From contig NZ_CP107799.1 of the NCBI RefSeq assembly GCF_041431135.1, positions 1,054,001 through 1,118,000 on the forward strand: 64,000 nucleotides of DNA. Reading direction: 5' to 3'. The translations under genes were made by a program, and so were the position numbers. Shown piece after piece: positions 1 to 10,266 of this stretch. The DNA comes from Streptomyces sp. NBC_00554. Lineage in GTDB: Bacteria; Actinomycetota; Actinomycetes; Streptomycetales; Streptomycetaceae. The first letter of the stretch is position 1; every line of letters starts with the position of its first letter. The notes under the pieces were generated by a model that saw only the letters and a list, made by a program, of their open reading frames with translations, made no database searches and was not told the origin of the DNA.

Positions 1-112
1 CGTGCCAGACCGCCACCTCCAGCGGCACGGACTCGGGGTACACGGCGGGGCGAATGCGCTCGTCGAGGACGCGCTTGAGGCGGCGTTCGACCAGGGTGCG
101 GTCGTCATGCAT
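1..112 (-). CDS. Alpha-mannosidase, GH38 family (N-terminal fragment)
   Basis: Only the first 37 codons lie in the window. The ATG at 112 has GGAG seven bases upstream. The peptide begins MHDDRTLVERRLKRVLDERI and continues with PAVYPESVPLEVAVWH, which resembles the amino terminus of actinobacterial GH38 alpha-mannosidases. These lack a signal peptide and act on mannosides imported into the cell. It sits 29 bp downstream of the GH85 gene and would be the next gene of the glycan operon. Trimming alpha-mannose from oligosaccharides released by the GH85 enzyme would suit that position. The family call rests on the N-terminus and context only, because the catalytic residues are outside the window. 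Confidence 0.6.
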   Translation of the reverse strand, partial: MHDDRTLVERRLKRVLDERIRPAVYPESVPLEVAVWH

Positions 113-141
113 GAGAGTGCTCCGTGGGGTGTGGGTGCGGG

Positions 142-2142
142 CTACCAGGTGTGCGTGGTCGTACTGGCGGTCGAGACGGTGAACAGCTCCCCCACCGAGC
201 GCAGTTCGAACCGTGCGGCGGTCTCTCCCTGCTCGGGGACGAGGCCTCCGACGTAGAAGGCGCTCTGGCAGGTGCCGCCGAGGAAGCGGCGCGTGCCGTC
301 GGAGAACGTCCGGTACAGCTCGTAGTGGCGTACGGGACCGGGGGCGCCGTCCCAGGCGAAGCGCAGGCTGCCTCCGTCGGCGTCCGTGACGCGCAGGCCG
401 GTGGGCGCGGCGGGGGTCACCACCGCATCCCGGACGGCGAGCCCGCCCAGCCGCCAGCGCACCGGGCCACTGGTGGCGGTGAGCCGGACGCCCAGGGCGC
501 GTATCTCCCCCGACAGCCCTGTCAGCCGCACGGTCGAGGTCACCCAGCCGGAGCCCGTGCTCAGCGGGAAGTACGTGTACGGGGGCGCCCCTCTCGCCGT
601 GCCCGGCTCGGCGGTGGCGACGGCCAGCTCGACCTGAACACCGCCGGTGTCGGCGCGGTGGGTCAGTTCGACCACCGTGTCCGCGCCCAGCGGCAGCCGC
701 GTCGAGTACAGGTCCAGCGTGGCCGGGGCGTCGAGGGCGCCGTCGACGAGGAGGCTGCTGCCGCCGCGCCAGGCGTCCGCGAAGTCGAAGGTGACGGCCG
801 GGCGTTGGCCCGTTGTCCGCACGACCCAGCGGCGGGACGGCAGCCGGTCCTGGAGACCGAGATGGTTCCAGGCGGCGCCCGAGGTGGCCGCGCCGTTCTC
901 GTACCACTTCAGGCCGTGGCCGGTGTTGAAGACCGTCGCGAAGGGCACGGAGGTGACGGTCGAGCGGTCGGCGACGGAGACGGCCGGGGCGCGCCAACTG
1001 GCCGTCGTGTTGGGCTTGGACGGGTCGAGGGTGGCGCCGGTCCAGAACAGGTCGTCGGAGGCGTGGAAGTCGCCAGGTGTGCGGCTCGCGGGCAGGTGGT
1101 TGCGGGTCCACTCGGGCCGATAGAAGCCGATGGAGGTGACATGGGCCGCGGTGGTCGGCACGATGGCGTTCCAGTTGACGACCTTGCTCGTGCCGCTGGC
1201 CTCCACATCGACGCCCGCCCACAACTCGTAGCGGCTGCGCCCGAGTTGCTGGGCCAGCGTCCCCGATGAAGCCAGGGTGCTCAGCGACCAGCGGAAGTCG
1301 ATGAACATGGAGTCGGCGGACTGGAAGAAGGTCTGGTTCTGGCTGTTCAGCGCGCCCTGCCAGCTCACCGAGCCGCCGACGGTCATCGAGTCGTACCAGG
1401 TGACGCGCTGGCCCTTCGCCGTGCCGAGCGCCTTGAGCTCCTTCAGGAAGCCGAGCATGTCGGTGGCGAGCGCGGCGTTCCCGCCGCTCGTCTCGGGGTT
1501 CACGAACCAGCCGTCGAACCCGTACGCCTCGGCCACCGCGACGAGTTGGGCCGCCAGCGGGTAGTGCCCGGCGGCGTCCTTCTGGACCAGGTCGCGAGTC
1601 CACTGGAGCTGCCCGCCGTACGCGACCGGCGGCAGGAAGATGTTGCCGAGGACCGGCACCCCGTGGCGGTGGGCGGCGTCCACGATGGGTGCGTTCGGGG
1701 CGAGGATCAGGCCCTCGCCCGACGAGCCGCCCCAGAAGATGAGTTCGTCGACGTACGACCAGTGGGTGAGCGCGTAGTAGTCGGCGGTGGCCGCGCCCTG
1801 CGAGGGGTTGCTCGCCGTGGGGCCGAAGGAGACGAGGGACTGGATGCGAGCCTGGCCGGAGCGGGCGGTCGTGTTCGCCGGGGTCGGTGTGAAGCGCGCG
1901 GCGAGTGGCACGGACGAGGCGTTGAACGCCAGGTCGGCGTCGCTCGCGGCGCTCCAGGTCTTGAGGCTGCGCCAGGTGATACCGGTGCCCGGGGTGCCGG
2001 CGGGCAGCGAGTCGGGGTACCAGTAGGAGGCGTACGGCTGGAGGTCGCGGGCGGCCGCGACCGCCGTACCGGAGAGGCCGGGGACGAGTCCCGCAGCTGC
2101 TCCGGCTCCGGCGAGCAGGACGGTACGTCTGTTGAGGTTCAC
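142..2142 (-). CDS. Secreted endo-beta-N-acetylglucosaminidase, GH85
   Basis: The 666-residue protein is predicted to cut the chitobiose core of N-glycans, leaving one GlcNAc on the protein. The GTG at 2142 was chosen because GGAG lies six bases upstream and the product then begins with a twin-arginine signal (NRRTVLLAG, Ala-rich, ending near residue 31). The GH85 barrel follows. The family's substrate-assisted pair is visible as Asn215 and Glu217 in GWFVNPETSGG. After about residue 420 come beta-rich carbohydrate-binding-like regions and a fibronectin-like C-terminus. Reading continues open far upstream, but that extension lies antisense-like over the GH5 gene and is not used. It lies 29 bp after the GH5 gene and is probably cotranscribed with it. 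Confidence 0.88.
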   Translation of the reverse strand: MNLNRRTVLLAGAGAAAGLVPGLSGTAVAAARDLQPYASYWYPDSLPAGTPGTGITWRSLKTWSAASDADLAFNASSVPLAARFTPTPANTTARSGQARIQSLVSFGPTASNPSQGAATADYYALTHWSYVDELIFWGGSSGEGLILAPNAPIVDAAHRHGVPVLGNIFLPPVAYGGQLQWTRDLVQKDAAGHYPLAAQLVAVAEAYGFDGWFVNPETSGGNAALATDMLGFLKELKALGTAKGQRVTWYDSMTVGGSVSWQGALNSQNQTFFQSADSMFIDFRWSLSTLASSGTLAQQLGRSRYELWAGVDVEASGTSKVVNWNAIVPTTAAHVTSIGFYRPEWTRNHLPASRTPGDFHASDDLFWTGATLDPSKPNTTASWRAPAVSVADRSTVTSVPFATVFNTGHGLKWYENGAATSGAAWNHLGLQDRLPSRRWVVRTTGQRPAVTFDFADAWRGGSSLLVDGALDAPATLDLYSTRLPLGADTVVELTHRADTGGVQVELAVATAEPGTARGAPPYTYFPLSTGSGWVTSTVRLTGLSGEIRALGVRLTATSGPVRWRLGGLAVRDAVVTPAAPTGLRVTDADGGSLRFAWDGAPGPVRHYELYRTFSDGTRRFLGGTCQSAFYVGGLVPEQGETAARFELRSVGELFTVSTASTTTHTW

Positions 2143-2171
2143 TGTGTGCTCCGTATGGTCGTGGGGACGGG

Positions 2172-3407
2172 CTACTCGGTGACCTGATCGGGTGTGACGA
2201 CTTCGGTGATGCCACGGGCCGCGAGGTGTTCCTTGTCGTCGGCGCGGCTCGCGAGAACGGTGGTGGGGCGGGCTCCGTCGGCGGTCAGCCGGGCGAAGGC
2301 CTCGAAGACCTGCCCACCCGGTGCGCAGACCGAACGGCGGCCCGGAGTGGTCTCGACCACTAGGGCCGTGGTCCGGGGTGCGGGTGCGTACACACGCCGC
2401 TCCTCGATGATCCGCTTGATGGTCCGGCCCGCGGGCTTGACCTGCCTGTCGTTGGTCAACAGGCCGAGGCTGTACTCGAGTTCGGGAAAGTCGGCGAGGT
2501 CGCGGCTGACGTCGTGCGAGCACCACCAGGTGACGCCCCAGACGTCGGGGCAGTCGAGGGCGTTCACGACGGTCGCCTCGGTGAACGCGGCCGCGTGCCC
2601 GGCCGGGATCAGCGGGGCGGGCGCGCCGACTTCCTGGAGCCACACCGGTCGGTGCGGGTCGTCCGCCCAGGCCTTGGACAGCTCGATGAGGTACGCGGCG
2701 TGGTGTTCGGTGGCGACGCCCGTACGGCCGTGGCGCTGGGCCGTGCCGTTGAACACCCAGGAGTGCACGGCGGTGACCGCGCCGAGCCGGGCGGAGTGCT
2801 CGGGCGTGAACGGCTGGTCGTCCTGGTACCAGGCGGCGTCGTACGAGGCATGCAGATGGAGCTTGCCGGGCGCGCCCTCCTCGCAGGCGGCGAGCAGCCG
2901 CCGGAGCCACGCCCCTGCCTCGTCCGGCGTGATGCGATCGGGGTCGGGATGCGGTCCCGCGGCGAACTGGTTGACCTCGTTGCCGATGGTCATGCCGATG
3001 AAGTTCGGCCGGTCGGCGAGCGCGGCGGCGAGCACCCGCAGGTACTCCGCCTCGCCCTCGACCACGTCCGGGTCGGTGAAGATGTTCCGCCGGTGCCAGG
3101 TCTGCGTCCACGCGGGCAGGAAGTCGAAGCTCGACAAGTGCCCTTGCAGACCGTCCACGTTGACGTCGAGCCCGCGTTCAGCGGCGGCGTCGGCGAGCGC
3201 GACGAGCTGCTCCACGGCGCGTGGGCGGATCAGGGTGCGGTTCGGCTGGAAGTAGGGCCACAGCGGGAAGACACGGATGTGGTCCAGGCCGAGCGCGGCG
3301 ATCGAGTCCAGGTCGGCGCGTACGGCGTCGAGGTCGAAGTCGAGCCAGTGGTGGAACCACCCTTCGCTCGGGGTGTAGTTGACGCCGAAGCGCATGGCAC
3401 GAGGCAT
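2172..3407 (-). CDS. GH5-type glycosidase, probable beta-mannosidase (GH5_18-like)
   Basis: This 411-residue cytoplasmic TIM-barrel hydrolase has no signal peptide. The acid/base Glu is in GMTIGNEVNQF (Glu144) and the nucleophile is probably Glu259 in WLQEVGAP, as in clan GH-A. The opening FGVNYTPSEGWFHHW and the LQGHLSSFDFLPAW block resemble bifidobacterial beta-mannosidases (GH5_18) that act on Man-beta-1,4-GlcNAc. That is the core disaccharide left after GH85 cleavage and alpha-mannosidase action. The ATG at 3407 has AGGA six bases upstream. A second in-frame ATG at 3395 is possible. The gene lies between the permeases and the GH85 gene. Subfamily and substrate are inferred from remembered similarity and context. 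Confidence 0.8.
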   Translation of the reverse strand: MPRAMRFGVNYTPSEGWFHHWLDFDLDAVRADLDSIAALGLDHIRVFPLWPYFQPNRTLIRPRAVEQLVALADAAAERGLDVNVDGLQGHLSSFDFLPAWTQTWHRRNIFTDPDVVEGEAEYLRVLAAALADRPNFIGMTIGNEVNQFAAGPHPDPDRITPDEAGAWLRRLLAACEEGAPGKLHLHASYDAAWYQDDQPFTPEHSARLGAVTAVHSWVFNGTAQRHGRTGVATEHHAAYLIELSKAWADDPHRPVWLQEVGAPAPLIPAGHAAAFTEATVVNALDCPDVWGVTWWCSHDVSRDLADFPELEYSLGLLTNDRQVKPAGRTIKRIIEERRVYAPAPRTTALVVETTPGRRSVCAPGGQVFEAFARLTADGARPTTVLASRADDKEHLAARGITEVVTPDQVTE

Positions 3408-3442
3408 GCAGAATCCTGATTCATGAGCGGGAACACGGGAGG

Positions 3443-4350
<908 letters not shown>

Positions 4351-4354
<4 letters not shown>

Positions 4355-5283
4355 GCGTCCTCCTTCCGGTCGGCGCGCAGTACGAGCAGCATCAGCGCGA
4401 CGGTGACGACGAAGACGACGACCGAGATGGCGGAGGCGTAGCCGACGCGGCCGGTCAGACCGGTGCCGGTGCGCTGGACGAGCATGACGAGGGTGGTGTC
4501 CTCGCCCGCCGGGCCGCCGTCGGGCCCGGCCATCAGATAGACCTCGGAGAACACCTTGAAGGCGGCCACCGACGACAGCGCCCCGACCAGCACCATCGTG
4601 GAGCGGACCGCGGGAACGGTCACCGTGAAGAAGCGGCGCACGGCCCCCGCGCCGTCCACCGACGCGGCCTCGTGCAGCTCGCGCGGCACATTGGCGAGCG
4701 CCGCCAGATAAATGATCATGTAGTAGCCGAGGCCCTTCCAGACCGTGACGGCCATGGCGCTGAGCAGAAGCAGCCACTGGTCGCTGAGGAAGCCGACCTT
4801 GCCGACACCGATCGTCTCCAACAGCGAGTTCACCAGGCCGCGTTCGTCGAGCAGCCACACCCAGATGAGCCCGACCACGACGATCGACGCGACGACCGGG
4901 GTGTAGAAGGCCGACCGGAAGAAGGCGATGCCGGGGATGTTCTTCTGGACCAGCAGGGCGAGCAGCAGCGGCAGCAGGACGAGCGCGGGGACGACCCCGA
5001 CGACGTACAGCGTGCTGTTGCGCAGCCCGATCCAGAACATGTCGTCGTGCAGCAGCTCCCGGAAGTTGGCCAGGCCCACGAACTCGCCGGGGATCAGGGT
5101 CCGGCGGTCGGTGAAGGCGTTCACCAGCGTGGAGACGAACGGGTACAGAATGAACACGCCTACGACCAGGAACCCGGGGGCGGCGAACAGCCAGGGGCTG
5201 GTGGGCAGATGGCGCCGCACCCGCGTGCCCCGAGGGCGCACGCCGGGCCGGACTCCGTCGGAGGCGGTGGATGAACTCGCCAT
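4351..5283 (-). CDS. Carbohydrate ABC transporter permease (MalF/CUT1 type)
   Basis: The 310-residue membrane protein has a basic N-terminus, then about six helices beginning with WLFAAPGFLVVGVFILYPF near residue 31. The EAA loop HEAASVDGAGAVRRFFTVTVP is characteristic of the larger subunit of CUT1 importers. It starts at ATG 5283, only seven bases after the stop of the binding-protein gene, and its stop overlaps the start of the second permease by four bases. It forms the heterodimeric channel with that permease. The Shine-Dalgarno is weak (AGGG ten bases upstream), which suggests coupling to the binding-protein gene. Confidence 0.92.
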
Positions 5284-5289
5284 GTCTGG

Positions 5290-6579
5290 TCAGCCCTGCT
5301 GTTCGAGCAGCTTGTTGCAAGCCTCGACAGCGTTGTCAAGAGCTTCCTTCGGGCTCTCCTTGCCCTGGAGCGCCTTGGCGACCTCGTTGCGCAGCTCGGT
5401 CTTCATCTGGTCGCTGAACAGGACCGGCGTGTAATTCACCGCGTTCTTCAGGGACTTGGCGGCAGCCACCCGCACACGCGTCACGTCGGTCCCGTCCTCC
5501 TTGGTGAAGTACGGGTCGTCCAGCGATCCGGCGGTGCTCGGGAAGATCGCGACCTGCTTCGCGAAGGACATCTGGTTCTGCGCGTCGGTGACGAAGTGCG
5601 CGAAGGCGACCGCGGCCGGGGTGTGCTTGGTCTGGGAGTTCACCATCACGCCCATCACGTACATGTTCACCTTGCCGGTGCTGGTGATCTGGTCCGTGAT
5701 GCCGATGTTCTTGTAGAGGTTCGGCGCCTGCTTCTTGAAGTTCTCGAGGTCCAGGGCGCTGCCCGGGTTCATGGCAACGGCCCCGGTGAGGAACTTCTTG
5801 CCGGAGGACTCCGGGGTCGCGGTCAGCGCCTGCGAGTCCAGCGCCTTCGCGTCGTACAACTCCTTGTACTTGGTGAGGAGTTCGATCCCCTTGGCGTCGT
5901 TGAAGGAGAAGGCGGTGCCCTCCTTGTTCATCAGCTCCACGCCGTAGCGGCCGAAGTCCTCGACGGTCGGCACGTTGGCGAGTGTCGCGACCTTGCCGTC
6001 GCTCTTGTCCGCCAACTCCAGGGCGTCGCTGAAGAGTTCGTCGTACGTCGTCGGCGGCTTCGAGGCGTCGAGTCCGGCCTCCTCGAAGAGCGACTTGTTG
6101 TAGAAGAGCGGGCCGGTGTTGAGGTACCAGGGGAAGGCGTACGTCCCGGTCATGCCCGGTATCTGGTGGCTGGCCCAGGCGCCCTCCAGGTACTCCTTCT
6201 TGTACTTCGAGGCGGCTTTGTCGAGGTCGAGCGCGAGGCCCGCCTTGGCGAGCGGCGCGACGAGGTCCGGCGAGACGTTCACGACGTCGGGCAGGGTGCC
6301 GCCGGCCGCATCCGCGCTGATCTTGTCGGCGTAGCCCTCGGCGGGCTGGTCGATCCACTTCACGTGCGTGTCCGGGTACTTCTTCTCGAAGTCGGCGATC
6401 ACGCCCTCGAAGTACGACTTGAAGTTGGCCTGAAGGTTCCAGGTCTGGAAGGTGATGTCGCCCTCGACCTTGCCGGAGGCGTCCGTGGAGCCGCTCCCTT
6501 CGTCACCGGAACCGCACGCGCTCAGCGGCAGGACGAGGGCGATGGCGGCAGCGGCGAGTGCTCTGCGAGGCTTGCGCAC
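5290..6579 (-). CDS. Extracellular solute-binding lipoprotein of sugar ABC transporter
   Basis: The 429-residue product is a family 1 sugar-binding protein. The GTG at 6579 gives a basic-hydrophobic signal peptide ending in the lipobox LPLSAC, with the Cys near residue 21 as lipid anchor. A Gly/Ser linker and a two-lobe binding fold follow (WNLQANFKSYFEGVIADFEKKYP, PLFYNKSLFEEAGL). The open frame extends to 6729, but that would bury the signal peptide and reach the operators. A GGAG lies ten bases before the chosen GTG. It is the first gene of the transporter-glycosidase operon and faces the LacI-family gene. It probably captures oligosaccharide released outside the cell. Confidence 0.9.
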   Translation of the reverse strand: MRKPRRALAAAAIALVLPLSACGSGDEGSGSTDASGKVEGDITFQTWNLQANFKSYFEGVIADFEKKYPDTHVKWIDQPAEGYADKISADAAGGTLPDVVNVSPDLVAPLAKAGLALDLDKAASKYKKEYLEGAWASHQIPGMTGTYAFPWYLNTGPLFYNKSLFEEAGLDASKPPTTYDELFSDALELADKSDGKVATLANVPTVEDFGRYGVELMNKEGTAFSFNDAKGIELLTKYKELYDAKALDSQALTATPESSGKKFLTGAVAMNPGSALDLENFKKQAPNLYKNIGITDQITSTGKVNMYVMGVMVNSQTKHTPAAVAFAHFVTDAQNQMSFAKQVAIFPSTAGSLDDPYFTKEDGTDVTRVRVAAAKSLKNAVNYTPVLFSDQMKTELRNEVAKALQGKESPKEALDNAVEACNKLLEQQG

Positions 6580-6734
6580 GGTGACCGGGCTCCTTTGCAG
6601 CGGGTTGGCGAACAGTGCCGGGGCAGACCTTGCAGGCAACTCGCGGGGCGAGTCAATGGATTCGGTCGAACTAAATTCATTAGTCATCCAACATGGCAGG
6701 TCAGAGCCGTGCGGCCAGCCTCTTGTCATCGATC

Positions 6735-6774
6735 ACTAATGCGCTTTAGATTGCATCAGCTCAAGCGCATTAGT
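6735..6774. promoter_or_regulatory. Paired LacI-type operators between divergent regulator and glycan operon
   Basis: A perfect 12-bp inverted repeat has ACTAATGCGCTT at 6735-6746 and its reverse complement at 6763-6774. Each arm is itself part of a 14-bp near-palindrome centred on GCGC: CTAATGCGCTTTAG at 6736-6749 and CTCAAGCGCATTAG at 6760-6773. Their centres are 24 bp apart. Central CG palindromes of this kind are the usual LacI/GalR-family target, and the regulator begins 53 bp away. Candidate promoters overlap them: TTGAGC and CATTAG with a 17-bp spacer on the minus strand, and TTGCAT and TACACA with a 17-bp spacer on the plus strand. A degenerate third site, CTAATGAATTTAG, lies on the minus strand at 6671-6683. 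Confidence 0.75.
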
Positions 6775-6826
6775 ACACAGCCACAGATGACGCCGGAAGA
6801 AGATCTCGAAAGAACTGGGAGCAAGG

Positions 6827-7870
6827 GTGCCAGCCAAGCGGTCTCCGGCGCGCCGGCCGACGATGAAGGACATCGCCCAGCGCGCCGGAGTCTCCGAGAG
6901 CGCCGTCTCCTTCGCGCTCAATGACCGGCCGGGGGTCTCCGAGATCACCCGCGACCGGGTGCGCCGGGTCGCCGAACAGCTCGGCTGGCGGCCGAGTACG
7001 GCGGCACGCGCGCTGTCCGGGGAGGGCGCGGCCACGGTCGGCTTCGTGCTGGCCCGGCCCGCGGACACCCTCGGCGTCGACTCCTTCTTCCTCCAGCTCG
7101 TCTCCGGGATCCAGGAGGTGCTGGCGGAGCGTCATCTCGGCCTGCTCTTCCAGGTGGTGGAGGACGTGGCCGCCGAGTGCGCGGTCTACCGGCGCTGGTG
7201 GGCCGAGCACCGCGTGGACGGAGTGCTCGTCGTCGACCCGCGTGTCGACGATCCGCGTCCGGACCTGCTCGACGAGCTGGGCCTGCCCGCTGTGGTCATC
7301 GGCGGCGTACCCGACGCCCGGCACCCCGGGCTCTCCATCGTCTGGGCCGACGACGCGGCCGCGATGGCCGCGCTCGTGGACGAGCTGTACGCGCTCGGCC
7401 ACCGCCGGATCGTGCACATCGCGGGCCTTCCCGGGCTCGCCCACACCGAGCGCCGGATCCGGACACTGCGCGCCGAGGCCGAGCGTCGGGGACTGGCGGA
7501 GGTGCGCTCCGTGCCCACGGACTACTCGGACGCGGAGAGCGCGGCCGCCACCCGCCGCGTCCTTGAGGGCGCCACCCCGCCGACCGCGCTGGTCTACGAC
7601 AACGACGTGATGGCCGTCGCCGGAGTCGCCGCCGCCACCGAACTGGGCTTCTCCGTGCCGGGCGACGTCTCGGTGGTGGCCTGGGAGGACTCCGCGCTGT
7701 GCCGCATGGTCAAGCCGTGGCTGTCCGCGCTCTCCCGGGACACCGTCGAGTTCGGACGCACGGCCGCACAGGAGCTGACCGCTCTCCTTGACGGCGGTCC
7801 GGCCCGGACGGTGCAGGTGCCGGTGCCGCGGCTGATCGAGCGGGACAGTACAGGGCCCCGCGGGGCATGA
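6827..7870 (+). CDS. LacI-family transcriptional regulator of the glycan operon
   Basis: The 347-residue protein has an N-terminal helix-turn-helix and hinge (MKDIAQRAGVSESAVSFALN, residues 13-32) and a periplasmic-binding-protein-like effector domain. The effector domain includes GVLVVDPRVDD, the FAD-less RRIVHIAGL block and a C-terminal DVSVVAWEDSALCRM dimerisation segment. It starts at GTG 6827, with GGGAG seven bases before it. It is divergent from the sugar-binding-protein gene. The paired operators lie between them, so autoregulation and repression of the operon until a mannosyl ligand binds are the simplest reading. The ligand is inferred only from the neighbouring glycosidases. Confidence 0.92.
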   Translation: MPAKRSPARRPTMKDIAQRAGVSESAVSFALNDRPGVSEITRDRVRRVAEQLGWRPSTAARALSGEGAATVGFVLARPADTLGVDSFFLQLVSGIQEVLAERHLGLLFQVVEDVAAECAVYRRWWAEHRVDGVLVVDPRVDDPRPDLLDELGLPAVVIGGVPDARHPGLSIVWADDAAAMAALVDELYALGHRRIVHIAGLPGLAHTERRIRTLRAEAERRGLAEVRSVPTDYSDAESAAATRRVLEGATPPTALVYDNDVMAVAGVAAATELGFSVPGDVSVVAWEDSALCRMVKPWLSALSRDTVEFGRTAAQELTALLDGGPARTVQVPVPRLIERDSTGPRGA

Positions 7871-7872
7871 AG

Positions 7873-7902
7873 GGGGTGGACGTCACGTACGACGCCCACC
7901 CC
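7873..7902. terminator. Bidirectional hairpin between LacI gene and fucosidase gene
   Basis: GGGGTGG at 7873-7879 pairs with CCACCCC at 7896-7902. Further inner pairs around one mismatch extend the stem. The hairpin lies in the 43-bp gap between the convergent ends of the LacI gene (7870) and the GH29 gene (7914), where it could stop transcription from both sides. Confidence 0.6.
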
Positions 7903-7913
7903 GCCCACAGGAC

Positions 7914-10253
7914 TCAGCTCTGCCAGGCCACCTTGAACACCCACACGTGCTGCCCTGCCTTGCGGGCGGCCTCCGGTACGTCGATCACCAGCGAACCGTT
8001 GCTCACCGACCAGGTCAGAGGCCGGTGGTAGCCGAGCATGGTGACCTTGTCGCCGCTGCGGATCGGTACCGGCGCCTGGACCGTCAGCTTGCTGCTGGGC
8101 GCGGTGAGCGAGTGGATGTAGAAGGCCTTGTTCTGCTTGACCGTGAAGCGCAGGTCCTCGCCGAGCTCCGCCATCCGCGACCAGTACGTCGTGTCGTAGA
8201 TCGCCTCGCCGTTGGTCTTCAGCCACCGGCCGGTCTCGCGCAGCCGGGTCTCCATGATCTCCGGGATGGTGCCGTCGGCGCGCGGGCCGATGTCGAGGAG
8301 GAAGTTGCCGTTCTTCGAGACGATGTCGACGAGGCTGTGCACGACCTCCTCCGTGGTCATGTAGGCCTCGTCGGGAGTCGCCTTGTTGTAGCCGTAGCTG
8401 CGCGGGTCGAGACCGCGGCTGGACTCCCACTTGGCGACGACGGTGTTGTCGTACGTCGTGTACTCGGGGGTCGTGAAGTCGTGGAAGCCGATCCCCGAGC
8501 GGTCGTTGACCGTCACCTCGTACGGCTTGCTCCTGTTCTTGCCGTGGTTGAAGTACTCGGCGAGTACCTCGATGCTGTCGTTCGCGCCACCGATGTCGCA
8601 CCAGATCAGGGCCGGATCGTAGCCGTGGATCAGTTCCAGCATCTGCGGGGCCTGATAGTCCTTCACATAGTCCTTGCCCGCGGTGTATCCGGTGTAGGGA
8701 AGCGGCTCCAGGGTGTACGGGTTGCGCGGGGCGTGGCCCATCCACGGGTTGTCCGGGTTGAACCACTCGGGCATCGAGAAGTACAGGCCGCGTTTGAGCT
8801 CCGGCGTGAACTGCTTGGAGGCGTCGAAGAGTTCGCGGATCAGATCGCGCTTCGGCCCCATCTTCACGGAGTTGCGGTCGGCGAACTTGGTGTCCCACAG
8901 CGCGAAGCCCTCATGGTGTTTCGAGGTCAGCACGTGGTACTCCGCGCCCGCGTCGCGGAACAGCTCCACCCAGGCCCGCGGATTGAACTTCCCCGCCGTG
9001 AACATCGGGATGAAGTCGTCGTACGCGAAGCCCTCGCCGTACGTCTCCCGGTGATAGGCGTACACCTCGTTGTCGGGGCTCTCCATGTGGTTCCAGTACC
9101 ACTCGGCGTACTGCTTGCCGACCGGCGACCAGGCGGGCACCGAGTAGACACCCCAGTGGATGAAGATGCCGAACTTGGCGCGGTGGAACCAGTACGGCGC
9201 CTGATGACCCGTCAGTGAAGCTTCGGTGGTCTGGTAGTCGGGAACACCGAGGGTCAACTCGCGACTGCTCACGCCGACTTGCTCACCGCGCCCGCTGACG
9301 ACCACCTTGCCGTCCTGCGCCGTTCCGGGTGCCGTGCCCACACGGTTGCGGATGCCGACACGGACGCGCGCCTGCTCACCGGGGTCCAGCCGCGTCACCC
9401 GCGCGGGTTCGACGGTGCGGGCGCCCGGCACGTCGACGCCGACCGAGACGCGGTCACCGGCGAGGACGGCGACCGTGCCGGCGTTGACCACGGTGGCCTC
9501 CACACTCTGGGCCCCGCTCGACTCCAGGAGGGAGAAGGTGGAGTGCGCGTCACGCAGGGCCAACGCCCGTCCCTGGGCCGCCGGTTGAAGGGAGAGGGCG
9601 AAGACGTGCAGGGACGCCTTGTTCTCCTCGGCGGGGTTGGTGGTGGGCAGGGTGAGGGCGACAGCCTCGCGCACCGGGTCGATCCAGACCTCGGCCACGC
9701 CGATGCCGACGCGGTGCTCGTCCTTGCTGCCGTCAGGCGTGTAGCGGTACGCGGCCGACAGCGAGCCTCCCGCCGAGTACCAGTCCGAACCGCCGAGGCC
9801 CGCGGTCGTCGTGGAGCCGTCCGCGTAGTGCACGGTGGCCTTGCCCGACGGATTGCCGTAGCTGCCCGCCGTGAGGAACAGGGCGGACAGGTAGCTCCCC
9901 TTGGGCAGTTCGATGCGCTGGCCGAGGGCGACCACGTTGTTCTTGGCGCCCGCCTCGGCGGACGGGAAGACGAAGGCGATGCCGTCCACCTCGACCGGGC
10001 CCGCCGGGAGTTCCTCACCGGGGAAGGTGTAGCCCGAGCCGTCGAAGTTCCCGCCACGGGCGGCGGCAGTGTCGATGGCATCGTTGTCGAAGTAGGCGTC
10101 GAGCGGCACGGGTATCGGGTCGGGGACGGGCACCCAGTCGCTCTGTCGCTCGTCCACCGTCAGCGCAGCGGCCGTGCCCGCGAGCGGAAGAGTGGCGGCT
10201 GCGGCGACCACGGCCGCGGCTCCCAGCACCTGACGTCTTGGATACGTACTCAT
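7914..10253 (-). CDS. Secreted alpha-L-fucosidase, GH29
   Basis: The 779-residue product begins with a twin-arginine-like signal (YPRRQVLGAAAVVAAAATLP) and is exported. About 300 residues of beta-sandwich/NPCBM-like and NEW3-like sequence come first, then the GH29 barrel. The barrel starts near HRAKFGIFIHWGVYSVPAW and includes HVLTSKHHEGFALWDTKF. The family nucleophile is probably the Asp in ALIWCDIGG. A small beta-domain ends the protein. The ATG at 10253 has GGGAG seven bases upstream. It stands alone on the minus strand with its own promoter. Removal of fucose, for example core fucose of N-glycans, would open substrates to the neighbouring glycan enzymes. Linkage specificity cannot be read from sequence. 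Confidence 0.93.
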   Translation of the reverse strand: MSTYPRRQVLGAAAVVAAAATLPLAGTAAALTVDERQSDWVPVPDPIPVPLDAYFDNDAIDTAAARGGNFDGSGYTFPGEELPAGPVEVDGIAFVFPSAEAGAKNNVVALGQRIELPKGSYLSALFLTAGSYGNPSGKATVHYADGSTTTAGLGGSDWYSAGGSLSAAYRYTPDGSKDEHRVGIGVAEVWIDPVREAVALTLPTTNPAEENKASLHVFALSLQPAAQGRALALRDAHSTFSLLESSGAQSVEATVVNAGTVAVLAGDRVSVGVDVPGARTVEPARVTRLDPGEQARVRVGIRNRVGTAPGTAQDGKVVVSGRGEQVGVSSRELTLGVPDYQTTEASLTGHQAPYWFHRAKFGIFIHWGVYSVPAWSPVGKQYAEWYWNHMESPDNEVYAYHRETYGEGFAYDDFIPMFTAGKFNPRAWVELFRDAGAEYHVLTSKHHEGFALWDTKFADRNSVKMGPKRDLIRELFDASKQFTPELKRGLYFSMPEWFNPDNPWMGHAPRNPYTLEPLPYTGYTAGKDYVKDYQAPQMLELIHGYDPALIWCDIGGANDSIEVLAEYFNHGKNRSKPYEVTVNDRSGIGFHDFTTPEYTTYDNTVVAKWESSRGLDPRSYGYNKATPDEAYMTTEEVVHSLVDIVSKNGNFLLDIGPRADGTIPEIMETRLRETGRWLKTNGEAIYDTTYWSRMAELGEDLRFTVKQNKAFYIHSLTAPSSKLTVQAPVPIRSGDKVTMLGYHRPLTWSVSNGSLVIDVPEAARKAGQHVWVFKVAWQS

Positions 10254-10266
10254 GGGGCGGCTCCCA

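Noticed and set aside
2143..3111. N-terminal extension of the GH85 frame into the GH5 gene
   Set aside because: The 323 extra codons overlap a real gene in another frame, and the GTG at 2142 has a good ribosome site and a twin-arginine signal peptide right after it.
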